DNA of 64,000 bases from STC-54 sp964504665 (GCA_964504665.1 CAZDEH010000001.1:1-64000), one strand, 5' to 3'. Numbered from the stretch's first letter, positions 8,411-18,651 are shown. Numbers and translations are program-made. Notes: a model not told the origin generated them from the letters alone.

Positions 8411-9712
8411 ATGAAAATTGCTATTTTGGGAGCAGGTTTTACCGGTCTTTCTGCTGCATTAAAACTTGCTGAAAACGGACATGATGTTACTATTTTGGAA
8501 AAAGAAGCTTCAATTGGAGGTTTAGCTGCTGGTTTTAAGGAAAAAGATTGGGATTGGCATTTAGATCAAAATTACCATCATTTTTTTACGAGTGACAAAT
8601 CTGCTATAACTTTAGCAAAAAAAGTCCACCAAACTTTGATTACCAAACGTCCTCAAACTAAAGTTTTGGTTAAGAATCAAATGTTACCCTTTGATTCCCC
8701 TTTAGCTTTACTAAAATTTCCCCATTTACCTGTCACAGATCGCCTCAGAGTAGGTTTTACAACATTCTATTTAAAATATATCGGCAATTTAAACAATATG
8801 AACGGAAAAACAGCTCTCCCTTGGCTTCAAACTTACATGGGGAAGAAATCTACTGATTTAATATGGGAACCTTTATTTTGGGGGAAATTTGGAGGTCAAA
8901 TGAATCAAATTGCCCTGACCTGGTTTTGGGCCAGAATTAAGAAAAGAACCACCTCCTTAATGTATCCTGAGGGAGGATTTCAAAGTTTTGCAGAAAAAAT
9001 AGCACAGGAAATTCGTAAATTAGGAGGGAAAATTTTATTAAACACAGAAATATTGTCAATTGGGAAGGAGCTAAACGTCTACTGTCTACCGTCTACAGCT
9101 GAAAGCGGAAAGCGGAAGTCGGAAGTCGGAAGTCAATTTTCTTACGACAAAATCATCGTCACCCTACCTTCTCCCATATTTACCAAAAAAACCAAATTAC
9201 CGCCCAGTTATATGAAGAGACTTTCCTCTATCCCCCACCTGACAGCCCTCAATCTGGTTTTAATTTTAAAGGAACCTTTCTTTAAAGATCATACTTACTG
9301 GCTAAATATTACAGATAAATCTTTTCCCTTCTTAGTTCTGGCAGAACATACCAATTTTATGGATCCTAAATATTATAATAACCAACATATTTTATATATT
9401 GGTAATTATCTGCCGAAAAATCATCCCTATCTTAAAATGTCAACTAAAGAACTTTTACATATTTATCAGCCTTACCTGCAAAAAATATCCCCCTTATCCC
9501 CCAAATACCCCTTATCTGTCCGACTTTTTATTTCCCCAAACGCTCAACCGATTGTCACTCCAAATTACCAAAAACTGATGCCCGGCTTTCATACACCTCT
9601 AAAAAATGTTTACTTAGCCAACCTGGACATGGTTTATCCTTGGGACAGAGGTGTGAACTATGCCATAGAGCTGGGAGAAAAAGTTGCTAAGCAAATAGCA
9701 AATATTTTATGA
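8411..9712 (+). CDS. FAD-dependent amine-oxidase-like oxidoreductase
   Basis: 433 residues. N-terminal FAD-binding fold KIAILGAGFTGLSAALKLAENGHDVTILEK (2-31) then GGLAAGF; C-terminal flavin-binding block PLKNVYLANLDMVYPWDRGVNYAIELGEKVA. This is the protoporphyrinogen-oxidase/phytoene-desaturase-like fold often encoded in glycan clusters; the substrate is unknown. Residues about 223-242 (VYCLPSTAESGKRKSEVGSQ) are encoded by a heptamer repeat and look like an inserted loop. Its stop overlaps the next start (ATGA). Confidence 0.8.
   Translation: MKIAILGAGFTGLSAALKLAENGHDVTILEKEASIGGLAAGFKEKDWDWHLDQNYHHFFTSDKSAITLAKKVHQTLITKRPQTKVLVKNQMLPFDSPLALLKFPHLPVTDRLRVGFTTFYLKYIGNLNNMNGKTALPWLQTYMGKKSTDLIWEPLFWGKFGGQMNQIALTWFWARIKKRTTSLMYPEGGFQSFAEKIAQEIRKLGGKILLNTEILSIGKELNVYCLPSTAESGKRKSEVGSQFSYDKIIVTLPSPIFTKKTKLPPSYMKRLSSIPHLTALNLVLILKEPFFKDHTYWLNITDKSFPFLVLAEHTNFMDPKYYNNQHILYIGNYLPKNHPYLKMSTKELLHIYQPYLQKISPLSPKYPLSVRLFISPNAQPIVTPNYQKLMPGFHTPLKNVYLANLDMVYPWDRGVNYAIELGEKVAKQIANIL
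9077..9134 (+). repeat. heptamer array inserted in the oxidoreductase gene
   Basis: 58 bases that divide cleanly into seven-base units: GTCTACT, GTCTACC, GTCTACA, GCTGAAA, GCGGAAA, GCGGAAG, TCGGAAG, TCGGAAG, TC. The reading frame stays open through it. Confidence 0.8.
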
Positions 9713-11322
9713 AATATCATATTAAATCTTTAAGTTTAATTACAATATTAATAATCTTTTTTTCTCTCATCTTTAGTTTTTGGCTGATGTTTCATACTTT
9801 TTCCTACCAAGAAGGTTCATTTCTTATAGCAGGAAAAGTATGGAGCGACTTTGCCAGTCAGATTCCTTTAATCCGTTCTTTTTCACTTGGGGCTAATTTT
9901 CCCGTTGAATATCCTCTCTTCCCAGGTGAACCTATCCGTTACCACTTTCTTTTTTATGCTTTGGTGGGATTACTGGAGCGTTTGGGAATGCGTATTGATT
10001 TTGCTTTAAATCTACCCAGCGCTTTATCTTTTGCCGCTTTATTGATGATGATTTATGTACTGGCTAAAAGTCTTTTTCAAAGTAAAGTAGTGGGTATTTT
10101 ATCAGTTATTTTTTTCCTTTTTAACGGATCTTTATCGTTCCTTGAGTTTTTTAAAACTCATCCCTTATCCCTCCATAGTTTGCAAGACATTATTTCAAAC
10201 AATACGTTCTCTTCCTTCGGTCCTTATGATGGAAAAGTCGTATCCGCTTTCTGGAACTTAAACATTTATACTAACCAAAGACATCTGGCCTTATCTTTTG
10301 CCATTGTTTTAGGCACCATTTATCTCTTGTTTTACCAATTACCAAGAAGGAAAAATTATCTGTTATTAAGTTTGATAACCGGAATATTTGCCGCTATACT
10401 TTTGTTCATTAACCAAGCTGTCTTTTTTATTAATCTTTTATGGATAGGTTTGTTTGCTGTCTTAAAACCCAAAACAAGGTTTCTACCTACTATCATTATT
10501 TTGATTATTCCTTTGCTGTTACTTCCTTTATCAACTAGCAATCATCTGCCACAGGATATTTCTTTCAAATTAGGGTACTTAATGAAGGAACAACCAAATG
10601 CCACTACATTTATTTCCTACTGGTTTTTAAATACCGGTCTCTATTTATTTTTAATTCCTCTTGGGTTTTTATTTGCTCCCTCACATTTAAGATGGTTTAT
10701 CATCCCTTTGTTTATATTATTCGTTATCCCTAATACCTTCCAACTATCCAAAGATATTATCAATAACCATAAATTTTTTAATTTCTTTTTAATTATCGGA
10801 TCAATGTTTGTGGCTAATTTACTGGTCAAACTCTGGCAAACACGAGGCAAAATCATTTGCGCTATTTTATTTTGTGGTCTGATTTTCTCCGGAATAATTG
10901 ATTTTATGGCGATAGCTAACGATACTCAAATCAATCTTCCTGATCTCCCTATTAATAAAACTGTACAATTTATCCGGCAAAATACTACACCCAAAAGCAT
11001 TTTTCTTAACAGTACCTTTATCTATAATCCCATTTCCTTAGCCGGTCGGCCTATATTTTTAGGTTACCCCTACTTTCTCTGGTCCTATGGCTATGAATAT
11101 GACAAACGTGAGCAAACTTTTCTGTCTATTTATCGTGCTTCCACCAAAATAGAAGCCTGTAGTCTACTGCAACAAAATAAAATTTCTTATGTAGAACTAA
11201 ATAACCATCCCGAAGAATATATTAAACCTAACTGGGATTTATGGAGAAACCAATTCGCTCCTATCTTTCAAGATACAACTAAAAATATATCCATCTATGA
11301 TGTACATTCCTCTTGCCGGTAA
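9709..11322 (+). CDS. polytopic membrane protein, GT-C/DUF2298-like
   Basis: 537 residues with about 10-11 hydrophobic segments. An early extracytoplasmic loop has YPLFPGEPIRYHFLFYALVGLLERLGM, like the YYxFGH region of DUF2298 proteins, and there is a C-terminal soluble part (about 420-537). The architecture fits a lipid-linked sugar transferase or envelope polymer enzyme, but no catalytic residues are assigned. Overlaps the oxidoreductase by 4 bases, so the two are co-transcribed. Confidence 0.65.
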   Translation: MKYHIKSLSLITILIIFFSLIFSFWLMFHTFSYQEGSFLIAGKVWSDFASQIPLIRSFSLGANFPVEYPLFPGEPIRYHFLFYALVGLLERLGMRIDFALNLPSALSFAALLMMIYVLAKSLFQSKVVGILSVIFFLFNGSLSFLEFFKTHPLSLHSLQDIISNNTFSSFGPYDGKVVSAFWNLNIYTNQRHLALSFAIVLGTIYLLFYQLPRRKNYLLLSLITGIFAAILLFINQAVFFINLLWIGLFAVLKPKTRFLPTIIILIIPLLLLPLSTSNHLPQDISFKLGYLMKEQPNATTFISYWFLNTGLYLFLIPLGFLFAPSHLRWFIIPLFILFVIPNTFQLSKDIINNHKFFNFFLIIGSMFVANLLVKLWQTRGKIICAILFCGLIFSGIIDFMAIANDTQINLPDLPINKTVQFIRQNTTPKSIFLNSTFIYNPISLAGRPIFLGYPYFLWSYGYEYDKREQTFLSIYRASTKIEACSLLQQNKISYVELNNHPEEYIKPNWDLWRNQFAPIFQDTTKNISIYDVHSSCR

Positions 11323-11337
11323 GAATTATTTGTCTTA

Positions 11338-13039
11338 CTAATAAGCGGGGTTAGAGGGAATTAAATCTTGACGTAGATTACAAAGCAGGTAAGAGGGATT
11401 TTGATAAACAACATGAAAGCATAACTGGGATATCTTACCCGGAACATATTCGGGAGGTTCAAAAGACCAGGGACCCTGCTGATAAGGACCGATAATTAAA
11501 TAGGACAATCCTCCACCCGGATTTTTCTGCCCCAGAGTAAAATAACGGTCCAGAGAATAAAAGACTTTATCAACCAGCGGAGAAATTTCTGCATTTAAAA
11601 ACCAACCCGCATAATATATTCTATCCTGTGACAGAATATTATTAGCAAAAAAGCTAACCAAACCTTCTTGATCAGGCAAAGATAAATTTGGTTGACTTGG
11701 AAATCCTTCCAACCCCCGGAGATGACGGTTCAACCTCNNNNNNNNNNATAAGAGTTTCCTCCCCTAATAATGGACTGATGTCGACACTATTGTATCTGAT
11801 AATACTCAGTAAAATTACTGTAAATACCAGGTAAAATGGTGCCAGTTTTAAATTCCTGCAGATAAGATTAAAGCTTTGACCTAAGCTTAAACTAATCATC
11901 ATCATTCCCAACACTATCCCCTGCCAGATATGACGCGCCCAACCCATTGAGGATATTAAAACAAACCACCCAAAAGTGATAGTTAAAACAACATAAAACA
12001 TTACTACTAATAATTTAAACTGCCGTGGAGCAAATTTTAAAATAACCAACGGTGACAACAATAATATTATCCAAGCAAACCATGGTTGTCCGATTGCTAG
12101 ATCTAACCAAATATTGACCTTTTTTTGAACAAACGATAAATCAAGATGGAAAATATTTAAGCCATCCATACCACTCCCCCCGGATTGGAAAACTAAACGT
12201 AAGTCTTGATTAATGGCTTCCCAGCTAGAAATTCCGAAGTGGGAAACTAGAAACAAATAACGATATAGTTCGAATAAACCAATAGGTAGTAGTACGCCAA
12301 GGACAAATAATCCCCACCGGGAAAGTAATATTTTTTTCTGGTGACGAAATTGCCAAACTTCCCATAGCAATGGCGCGGCAAAACTTACTCCTGCTAAAAG
12401 AAAAAGTTGCTTTGTTAAGACCGATAATGAGAAAAGTAAACCGGAAAACAACATCAACCCAAATTTTTTCTTATTTTTGGAAGCAAAATAGTATAGCAGA
12501 AAACTTAGCAAAAGGTAAAACAATGCTGTGTGTTCAGAGTAAGCTTCAAAAGCATATGCTGTAGTTAGTTGTGGAACTGCCCATAACCACACTTGCAAAA
12601 TAAGTAGGGAACTTAAACCTCCTAGACGCCAAGTAATGAGAAACAAAATAATCAACAATCCTGTATAGCTCAATAAGGACCACAGGCGGTATTGCCACCA
12701 TCCGTTTCCAAATATTTTAATAATCAACGCTTCCGGAACTACATATCCCGGTCCCACTGTGACCCCAGCAGGAAAATAGGAAAATCCTTGTTCATCCTGT
12801 ACTGAGAACCGACCGTGAATGCTAGAGTGAGGGCCGATTCCTTCCTCTTTAATGGTATTAGTATAGGAAGCATAAATACCTTTGGTGGCTAAATTTTTTG
12901 CCACTCCTAAATACCAACCGCTGTCATGCTCCACCCCACCGAAACTATTTGCAAAAATTAGTACCCTGACCACAAATAACATCACAGTAATTATTATGTA
13001 GAGAAAGATGTATTTTCTGTTACCAGATAAGAATTTCAT
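11338..13039 (-). CDS. GT-C membrane glycosyltransferase, broken by a scaffold gap
   Basis: About 560 residues in all. The N-terminal part (from 13039) has multiple membrane segments and the loop GGVEHDSGWYLGVAKNL, the acidic first loop typical of GT39/PMT-like enzymes that use polyprenyl-phosphate sugars. Ten Ns at 11739-11748 shift the frame; the C-terminal soluble part (YYAGWFLNAEISPLVDKVFY, LIPSNPAY) continues in another frame to 11338. I read it as one gene with an inexact gap. It overlaps the downstream GT2 gene by 4 bases. Confidence 0.75.
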
Positions 13040-13776
13040 AATCTTTTACTATACACTTGTCTAAAATCATTGATGCGAATCTGTATCAAATCAAAGAGAG
13101 AACGGATTATATCCAGAGGAAATTTTACTTTTGTATGGCGGTCATTTTTCCAAGATACTGGAACTTCATAAATCTGATACCCTATTTTTTTAGCAATATA
13201 TAAAATTTCTGCATCAAATCCCCATCTTTCGATTGTTTGCCGGATAAAAATTTCTTTCCCGGCAGCAGCAGTAAAACACTTAAAACCACAAGTAAAATCG
13301 GACACACTCATCCATAATGTTAGTCGGGAAATCAAGGTAAAGATCTTCCCCATATTTTCTCTGATCAGAGATTGTCTGACCAGGAGTTTTGCTTGTTGGG
13401 TTTTTCTGGTACCAATAACCACAGGATATTTTTTTAAATAAGGCAAGAGATGGGAAATCTCGGTTAAAGGAGTTGAAAGGTCAACGTCCATAAAAAGAAA
13501 ATATAACCCCTCTGCCTGAAGCATCCCCATCTTAACAGCATTTCCCTTACCCTTGTTCAACGAGTATCTGATTAATTTGAAATTAAACTTTTTTTGTAAG
13601 ACGATTAGCTTTTTATAAGTATCATCAACACTCCCATCATCAACAACAATTATTTCATTAGATAATTTCTTTTTTTTTAGATATTCCCAAACTTGATAAA
13701 GATTAGCTACACGTTCGGTTTCGTTAAATACAGGAATAATAATTGATAATAACGGTTTATTTTCTTTCTTATTCAT
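13036..13776 (-). CDS. family 2 glycosyltransferase (polyprenyl-phosphate sugar synthase type)
   Basis: 246 residues. LSIIIPVFNETERV, EIIVVDDGSVDDTY and LFMDVDLSTPL (the D-x-D metal site) are GT2 motifs; FTCGFKCF and ERWGFDAEILYIAKKIGYQIYEVPVSW match dolichol-phosphate mannosyltransferase-like enzymes. It probably loads sugar onto a polyprenyl phosphate for the neighbouring GT-C enzyme. Start at 13776 overlaps the methyltransferase end by 8 bases. Confidence 0.88.
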   Translation of the reverse strand: MNKKENKPLLSIIIPVFNETERVANLYQVWEYLKKKKLSNEIIVVDDGSVDDTYKKLIVLQKKFNFKLIRYSLNKGKGNAVKMGMLQAEGLYFLFMDVDLSTPLTEISHLLPYLKKYPVVIGTRKTQQAKLLVRQSLIRENMGKIFTLISRLTLWMSVSDFTCGFKCFTAAAGKEIFIRQTIERWGFDAEILYIAKKIGYQIYEVPVSWKNDRHTKVKFPLDIIRSLFDLIQIRINDFRQVYSKRL

Positions 13777-14506
13777 CAGCTTCCTTTTGCACGACTGCCA
13801 CCAAACTGGTCCCAAAGGGAACTGACCCGCGAGTTATTAATAATAATTCTATACCACTTATCCATTGTAATATTCTATTAATAAATGGTACTGATATCCT
13901 AAAATCCGATGGGTAACTCCCATTGGTATAAAACCATGTTTTGATCGTCCTAATAATCAAAGCAGGTAAAACGAGGAATGAATGGGCATAACTGATAGTT
14001 AATATCTTATACTTATTTTCCGCTAAAACTTTCTGCAGAGTCTTTTTAGTATAACGTCGTTTATGATGTAAAATATGATCCCAATTGCTCCATAACCAAG
14101 GGAAGGCAGGCACAGTTATTATTACAACTCCCCCTGGTTTTAAAATTCTGTGGACCTCTTTGCACACTTTCATATCATCCGCATGCTCTAACACATCCAG
14201 TAGAGTCACTGCATCAAAAAAACCTTTCGGGAAACCCGTCTTATCTGCCTGGCACAATTTGAGATTCTTTAAACCTCTCTGCCGACAAAAATCGATAGCC
14301 TGTTTGGAATTATCAATACCAAACACTAGACCGAATTTACTAAGCTCTTCAACATTTTTACCGGTACCACAACCAATATCCAATATTTTAAATTCTGAAC
14401 CTTGGACTAACCCGGTAATTAAATTTACAACTAAGCCTCTTTTAGCAAGATGCCACCAATGTTTTTCTTCTAAAGAAAATAGATCTTGATAAAGAAATTT
14501 TTTCAT
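13769..14506 (-). CDS. class I SAM-dependent methyltransferase
   Basis: 245 residues. Motif I FKILDIGCGTGKNVEEL (about 38-54), acidic loop FGIDNSKQAID, motif IV AVTLLDVLEHADD and post-motif LKPGGVVIITVPAFPWLWS identify a methyltransf_11/25 type enzyme. A hydrophobic stretch near about 170-190 may associate with membrane. Target unknown; by operon position, a sugar or lipid-linked glycan. First gene of a three-gene operon. Confidence 0.85.
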   Translation of the reverse strand: MKKFLYQDLFSLEEKHWWHLAKRGLVVNLITGLVQGSEFKILDIGCGTGKNVEELSKFGLVFGIDNSKQAIDFCRQRGLKNLKLCQADKTGFPKGFFDAVTLLDVLEHADDMKVCKEVHRILKPGGVVIITVPAFPWLWSNWDHILHHKRRYTKKTLQKVLAENKYKILTISYAHSFLVLPALIIRTIKTWFYTNGSYPSDFRISVPFINRILQWISGIELLLITRGSVPFGTSLVAVVQKEADE

Positions 14507-14550
14507 TACAATTAGTACTTAATTTATGATAATATCATATAAAATTCTTT

Positions 14551-16689
14551 ATGCTTATCTCTGATTTAGCTTTTTTTTTAATCTGGTGGATAGTTTTATT
14601 TTCTTTAGGGATAATTTTTCTGCCTCTTAATTCTCTCCTTTTTCAATCTTTTTTTGATAAAGGGTATGCTTTTTCTAAAATATTAGGGATTTTACTGATA
14701 AGCTATGCTGTCTGGCTTATTGCCAGCTTAAAAATACTACCCTTTAATTACCTTCTCATCTTAGGGGTAATCATATTTTTTTTCGCAGTTAATTTGATAA
14801 TACAAATCCGTCAAAATCTTCTTTCTACTGTCTTGAAACAGAAAAAGATCATTATTGCGGAAGAACTTTTATTTTTAGGCGGTTTTTTATTTTGGAGTTT
14901 TATTAAAGCTCATGAGCCCTCTATCCATGGTTTGGAAAAATTTATGGATTTTGGTTTTATCAACTCTATCTTAAGGTCTGATTATTTCCCACCCAAAGAC
15001 CTCTGGCTTGCTCCACACACCATTAATTATTATTATTTTGGACACTACGTTGCAGCCCTCCTTATTAAATTATCCCGGATTACCCCAGAAATTGGCTACA
15101 ATTTAATGTTGGCATCTCTATTTGGTCTTACGTTATCTGCCTCTTTCTCCATAGGATCTAATCTTTATTATTTTTTCTCTATCCACTCCAAAATACTAAA
15201 TACTAAATACCAGATACTTTCCGGCCTCTTAGGAGCCTTCCTAGTCACTCTGGGCGGTAATTTACATACCATTTACATCTTCTTCCAAAACTATATGACT
15301 GAAAATCCAGTTCCTTTCTGGCAACTGCCAGGGAAGCTAAACCTGGATGGTTATTGGTATCCAAACGCCACCCGTTTTATCCCTTTCACTATCCATGAAT
15401 TTCCCCTATATTCTTTTGTGGTATCAGATCTGCATGGTCATGTTTTTGATATCCCTTTTGTTCTTCTCTTAATTGCTTTATTAATTATTATGTTTCAATC
15501 TGTTAAACCTATCTCCTATCACTTTTTGCTTATCTCCTTACTAATAGCTGTTTTTTTAATGACTAATTTCCTCGATGGGCCAATTTATTTACTGGTGATT
15601 TTTATCTGTTTATTTGCTAAATCCGCCAGTTGGCGGACCATCATCACCCCATTTTACCAAATTTCCCTTATCCTACTCGGTGCTATTATTTTTTCTCTTC
15701 CTTATTGGATATCTTTTACACCTTTTGGTTCTGGAATTGGGGTATTGTGCGCTCCTACTTTTCTTACCAAAATAGGCCATCTTGGACCGTTTTTATTTGA
15801 AGCAAACCATTGTGCCCGTTCCCCTTGGTGGATGTTACTAATCTTGTGGGGTTTCCCGTTATTTATAGTTTTTTCTTTTTTAATCAAACTTCTACCACCC
15901 AATATCAAGAGTCTACCATCTACCATCTACCCGCTTCGCGAGGCGAGCCATCTACCGCCAATTGATAAACTTGTGATAACCCTATCCCTGGCAGCTTTTG
16001 TTTTAATTCTCATCCCGGAGTTTTTTTATGTTAAAGATATTTATCCTGCCCATTATCGGGCTAATACTGTTTTTAAATTTGGCTATCAGGCTTTTATTAT
16101 TTTGGGGTTAACTTCAGGTTATATATTAACCAGGATTATTGCCTTCAAAAAATTATCCATCTTCTACCTTCTACCTTCTATCTTCCTGTTTTTCTTCGTC
16201 GCTATTTATCCTTATTTTGCTGTCAATTCTTATTTTTCAGGTCTTAAAAATTATCAAGGATTAAATGGGCTGAGCTGGTTGGAAAGTTCATACGCTGCAG
16301 ATTATCAAGTAATTACCTGGATTAAGAACAATATTTCCGGGCAGCCTGTTATTTTAGAAGCACAAGGCGATTCTTACACTGATTTTGCCCGTGTATCTTC
16401 TAACACCGGTCTTCCTACTATAATTGGCTGGCCAGTCCATGAGTGGCTTTGGCGTGGTTCTTATGATGAAGCCGGTAAAAGATCTACTGAGGTAACTACT
16501 CTCTATGAAAGCCCGGATTTAAAACTCACTCAAGACTTGTTAAAGAAATATCAAGTAGGATATGTTTTTATTGGCGCCTTAGAAAGACAAAAATACCATA
16601 ACTTAAATGAAGATAAATTTAATTCTTTAGGTCAAATAATTTTCCAAAGCGGAGATACTAAAATATACCGCCTTTATCCTCTTCAATAA
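14551..16689 (+). CDS. DUF2298 (Chlor_Arch_YYY) membrane protein
   Basis: 712 residues with many membrane segments. FMDFGFINSILRSDYFPPKDLWLA followed by INYYYFGHYVAALL is the signature of the Chlor_Arch_YYY family of presumed membrane glycosyltransferases. The C-terminal soluble part includes ILEAQGDSYTDFARVSSNTGLPTIIGWPVHEWLWRG. Three repeat tracts made of seven-base units are translated within it (about residues 214-222, 454-469, 537-545). Divergent from the methyltransferase operon. Confidence 0.82.
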   Translation: MLISDLAFFLIWWIVLFSLGIIFLPLNSLLFQSFFDKGYAFSKILGILLISYAVWLIASLKILPFNYLLILGVIIFFFAVNLIIQIRQNLLSTVLKQKKIIIAEELLFLGGFLFWSFIKAHEPSIHGLEKFMDFGFINSILRSDYFPPKDLWLAPHTINYYYFGHYVAALLIKLSRITPEIGYNLMLASLFGLTLSASFSIGSNLYYFFSIHSKILNTKYQILSGLLGAFLVTLGGNLHTIYIFFQNYMTENPVPFWQLPGKLNLDGYWYPNATRFIPFTIHEFPLYSFVVSDLHGHVFDIPFVLLLIALLIIMFQSVKPISYHFLLISLLIAVFLMTNFLDGPIYLLVIFICLFAKSASWRTIITPFYQISLILLGAIIFSLPYWISFTPFGSGIGVLCAPTFLTKIGHLGPFLFEANHCARSPWWMLLILWGFPLFIVFSFLIKLLPPNIKSLPSTIYPLREASHLPPIDKLVITLSLAAFVLILIPEFFYVKDIYPAHYRANTVFKFGYQAFIILGLTSGYILTRIIAFKKLSIFYLLPSIFLFFFVAIYPYFAVNSYFSGLKNYQGLNGLSWLESSYAADYQVITWIKNNISGQPVILEAQGDSYTDFARVSSNTGLPTIIGWPVHEWLWRGSYDEAGKRSTEVTTLYESPDLKLTQDLLKKYQVGYVFIGALERQKYHNLNEDKFNSLGQIIFQSGDTKIYRLYPLQ
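15191..15217. repeat. AT-rich heptamer array within the DUF2298 gene
   Basis: AATACTA AATACTA AATACCA GATAC: the same seven-base periodicity as the GC-richer arrays but with different letters. Confidence 0.6.
15911..15959. repeat. composite heptamer/palindrome insert in the DUF2298 gene
   Basis: Heptamers (TCTACCA)x2 then core CCCGCTTCGCGAGGCGAGC (15930-15948), then CATCTACC. The identical 19-base core recurs at 24262-24280 inside iscS with different flanking heptamers. Translated as LPSTIYPLREASHLPP. Confidence 0.8.
16161..16186. repeat. heptamer array in the DUF2298 gene
   Basis: CTTCTAC CTTCTAC CTTCTAT CTTCC, translated within a membrane segment as FYLLPSIF. Confidence 0.55.
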
Positions 16690-16727
16690 TTGCTTGAACC
16701 AACTGATTATAAACAACTGACTGCATT

Positions 16728-16767
16728 CTGGTTACAATATTACGCTATAGCGTATCTTTGTAACCAG
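16728..16767. other. long inverted repeat with inner palindrome
   Basis: Arms CTGGTTACAA (16728-16737) and TTGTAACCAG (16758-16767) are perfect; the loop holds a second perfect palindrome TACGCTATAGCGTA (16741-16754). No T-tract follows, so it is not a standard terminator. It could be an RNA structure, an operator for the next gene or a recombination site. Confidence 0.6.
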
Positions 16768-16818
16768 TAACTTCGGTTGATTGTCAATAATAAAAAATAG
16801 TAGTATAGTTCCAAAAGT

Positions 16819-17547
16819 ATGGAAGCAAATTTTAGAATTACTCCAGCTCAAGAAACTAAGGAAAAATACTGTTACCAGCCAACTGTTACACCAGGTACCC
16901 ATCATTTCGACCTTGCCTTAAAAGAAGCTCTTAGCCATTTATCTAATAAATATCCTGGGGCAATTTCTCCTGATGACCAAACAACACTTGTATTAGGAGG
17001 ATTAACTTCTTTTTTCAGCTCAGTTGATAGTTTAAAAGAGTTATGTGAAAATTTCCATCCAAAAAACAATCAATATTTTGTTGTAAATGAAAGTTGTGTC
17101 TCACTGAGTTTAGTCGATCATCCTTTAAAAGCTCAAGCTCAGTTGGATAAACTACCTTTGAGGGAAAACCTGGCGGACTTAGTATTTTTGTATTTTACCA
17201 CTGATTTAATGGACGATCACCAACTTCCTGAATTCGCAAAAAGTCTTGGAAAAATTTTAAAGCCAAATGGGTTAGCCCTTTCTCTTTCTCATACACCAGC
17301 CTTAGATATATCTTTGGCGGATCACCCATTTGTTAATTTTTGGATGCGGGCAATGGCTAGTTGGAGAAATAAAGCACCTTCTTTCTATCGTTCCTCCTCT
17401 AAATTAAACCGTCTAATGGCCCCACTTAAACCAATCCTTTTGGCTGAAACGGATTATGACTCACTCTCTGTCTATTCTAGACCAGATAGTTGGTTTAGTC
17501 CTCATGAAGGTTCTAAATATGCTTATTACAAATATCTTTTAAGCTAA
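16819..17547 (+). CDS. methyltransferase-like protein of unknown target
   Basis: 242 residues. The middle (LPLRENLADLVFLYFTTDLMDDHQLPEFAKSLGKILKPNGLALSLSHT) has the layout of the second half of a class I methyltransferase fold, but a clear SAM-binding GxGxG motif is missing; TTLVLGGLTSFFSS is a poor substitute. Function unknown. Converges on the YjbQ gene with a 4-base overlap. Confidence 0.6.
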   Translation: MEANFRITPAQETKEKYCYQPTVTPGTHHFDLALKEALSHLSNKYPGAISPDDQTTLVLGGLTSFFSSVDSLKELCENFHPKNNQYFVVNESCVSLSLVDHPLKAQAQLDKLPLRENLADLVFLYFTTDLMDDHQLPEFAKSLGKILKPNGLALSLSHTPALDISLADHPFVNFWMRAMASWRNKAPSFYRSSSKLNRLMAPLKPILLAETDYDSLSVYSRPDSWFSPHEGSKYAYYKYLLS

Positions 17548-18080
17548 TTAAGTTTTACGACCTCATCTATTTCATAAATCCAGATTTGGACTGTTCTTTG
17601 CCTGATAGGGTTTTTGCCTGTTCCATCCCTACCATCAAATTCCAGGGCTGCCACTTCCTGATATTTCCCCAATTCAGGTAACCCATTTTGAATGGGAATA
17701 AAAACCGAGGGATGCCCATAAAGCATCGACCGGATGTGACTGGGAGCGTTATAATCTTCATCAACCTCATTACAAAACGGATTATCCTGGCAGCGGTGTA
17801 AATAATCTGCAGTAGGTAAATTAAAATCTTTCTTTTTTGCCTGCCAAGCTCTACTATCCGTAGGAACATAATTTAGGGCAAAATTTAACATGTCTTTTAA
17901 CAGGTTTGGTTCAGAAATTTCCTGAATAACTACAGTTAAAGTTGTGTGCTTAGAATTGACCACTACAATCCCATTATTAACTTTAGATTTTTTAACAGCT
18001 TGTTTCACCTCATCAGTTAAATTATGAAAACAGGCATAATCAGTTGAAGGAAATTTTATCTCTTTCAGAAAACATTTCAT
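17544..18080 (-). CDS. YjbQ / UPF0047 family protein
   Basis: 178 residues. VVNSKHTTLTVVIQE, NAPSHIRSMLYGHPSVFIPI and RQRTVQIWIYEID are the conserved blocks of the UPF0047 (YjbQ) family, a metal-binding beta-barrel fold; some members have weak thiamine-phosphate-synthase activity. The conserved His residues are present. A ~25-residue insertion (ADYLHRCQDNPFCNEVDEDYN) carries two Cys. No thiamine genes are nearby. Confidence 0.85.
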   Translation of the reverse strand: MKCFLKEIKFPSTDYACFHNLTDEVKQAVKKSKVNNGIVVVNSKHTTLTVVIQEISEPNLLKDMLNFALNYVPTDSRAWQAKKKDFNLPTADYLHRCQDNPFCNEVDEDYNAPSHIRSMLYGHPSVFIPIQNGLPELGKYQEVAALEFDGRDGTGKNPIRQRTVQIWIYEIDEVVKLN

Positions 18081-18111
18081 AATGATAAATTAAATGCTAT
18101 ATTATTAGTCT

Positions 18112-18651
18112 ATGGATATACCTCAAACCCCACACTCTTTTGATGCTCTGTACCATAAGTGTGCTCTACCTCTGATGAAATTTGTCGTTAAAAAAATGGG
18201 TGGTAACCAACAAGCCTCAGAAGAGGTTTTTTCTGAAACAATGCTGGCTGCTTGGAAAGGGTTTCATACTTTTGAATATAAATCTAAATTTTTTACCTGG
18301 CTCTGTAGAATTGCCTTAAATAAGGCTGCCGATTATTACCGGACTCAAATCAATGAACGCTCGCGTTTCATAGCTCCCGGACTGGAAGACCTGGCTAACC
18401 TTAAAGATAAAAACTTAACTCCGGAGGAAAAAGCCAGTCTGGACGAACTGCGTAGTTCTGTCCATGATTGTTTGGATCTGTTACCAGCAGATAAAAAAAA
18501 TTTGCTGTATTTAAGATTTTGGAAAGAGATGACTATCAGAAATATTGCCGAAACTTTTGGTATTTCGGAACGGGCTGCAGAAGGCAAAGTTTACCGGGCA
18601 AAACTAGCTTTCAGAGAAGTTGTCTCCTCTAAATATCCCCATCTCCTCTAA
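18112..18651 (+). CDS. ECF-type RNA polymerase sigma factor
   Basis: 179 residues. Region 2: ASEEVFSETMLAAWKGF and KFFTWLCRIALNKAADYYR. Region 4: LPADKKNLLYLRFWKEMTIRNIAETFGISERAAEGKVYRAKLAFRE, a helix-turn-helix for the -35 element. No anti-sigma factor is adjacent. TATATT (18099-18104) lies 7 bases before the ATG, suggesting a leaderless message. It converges with the polyprenyl synthase with no spacer between them. Confidence 0.88.
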   Translation: MDIPQTPHSFDALYHKCALPLMKFVVKKMGGNQQASEEVFSETMLAAWKGFHTFEYKSKFFTWLCRIALNKAADYYRTQINERSRFIAPGLEDLANLKDKNLTPEEKASLDELRSSVHDCLDLLPADKKNLLYLRFWKEMTIRNIAETFGISERAAEGKVYRAKLAFREVVSSKYPHLL

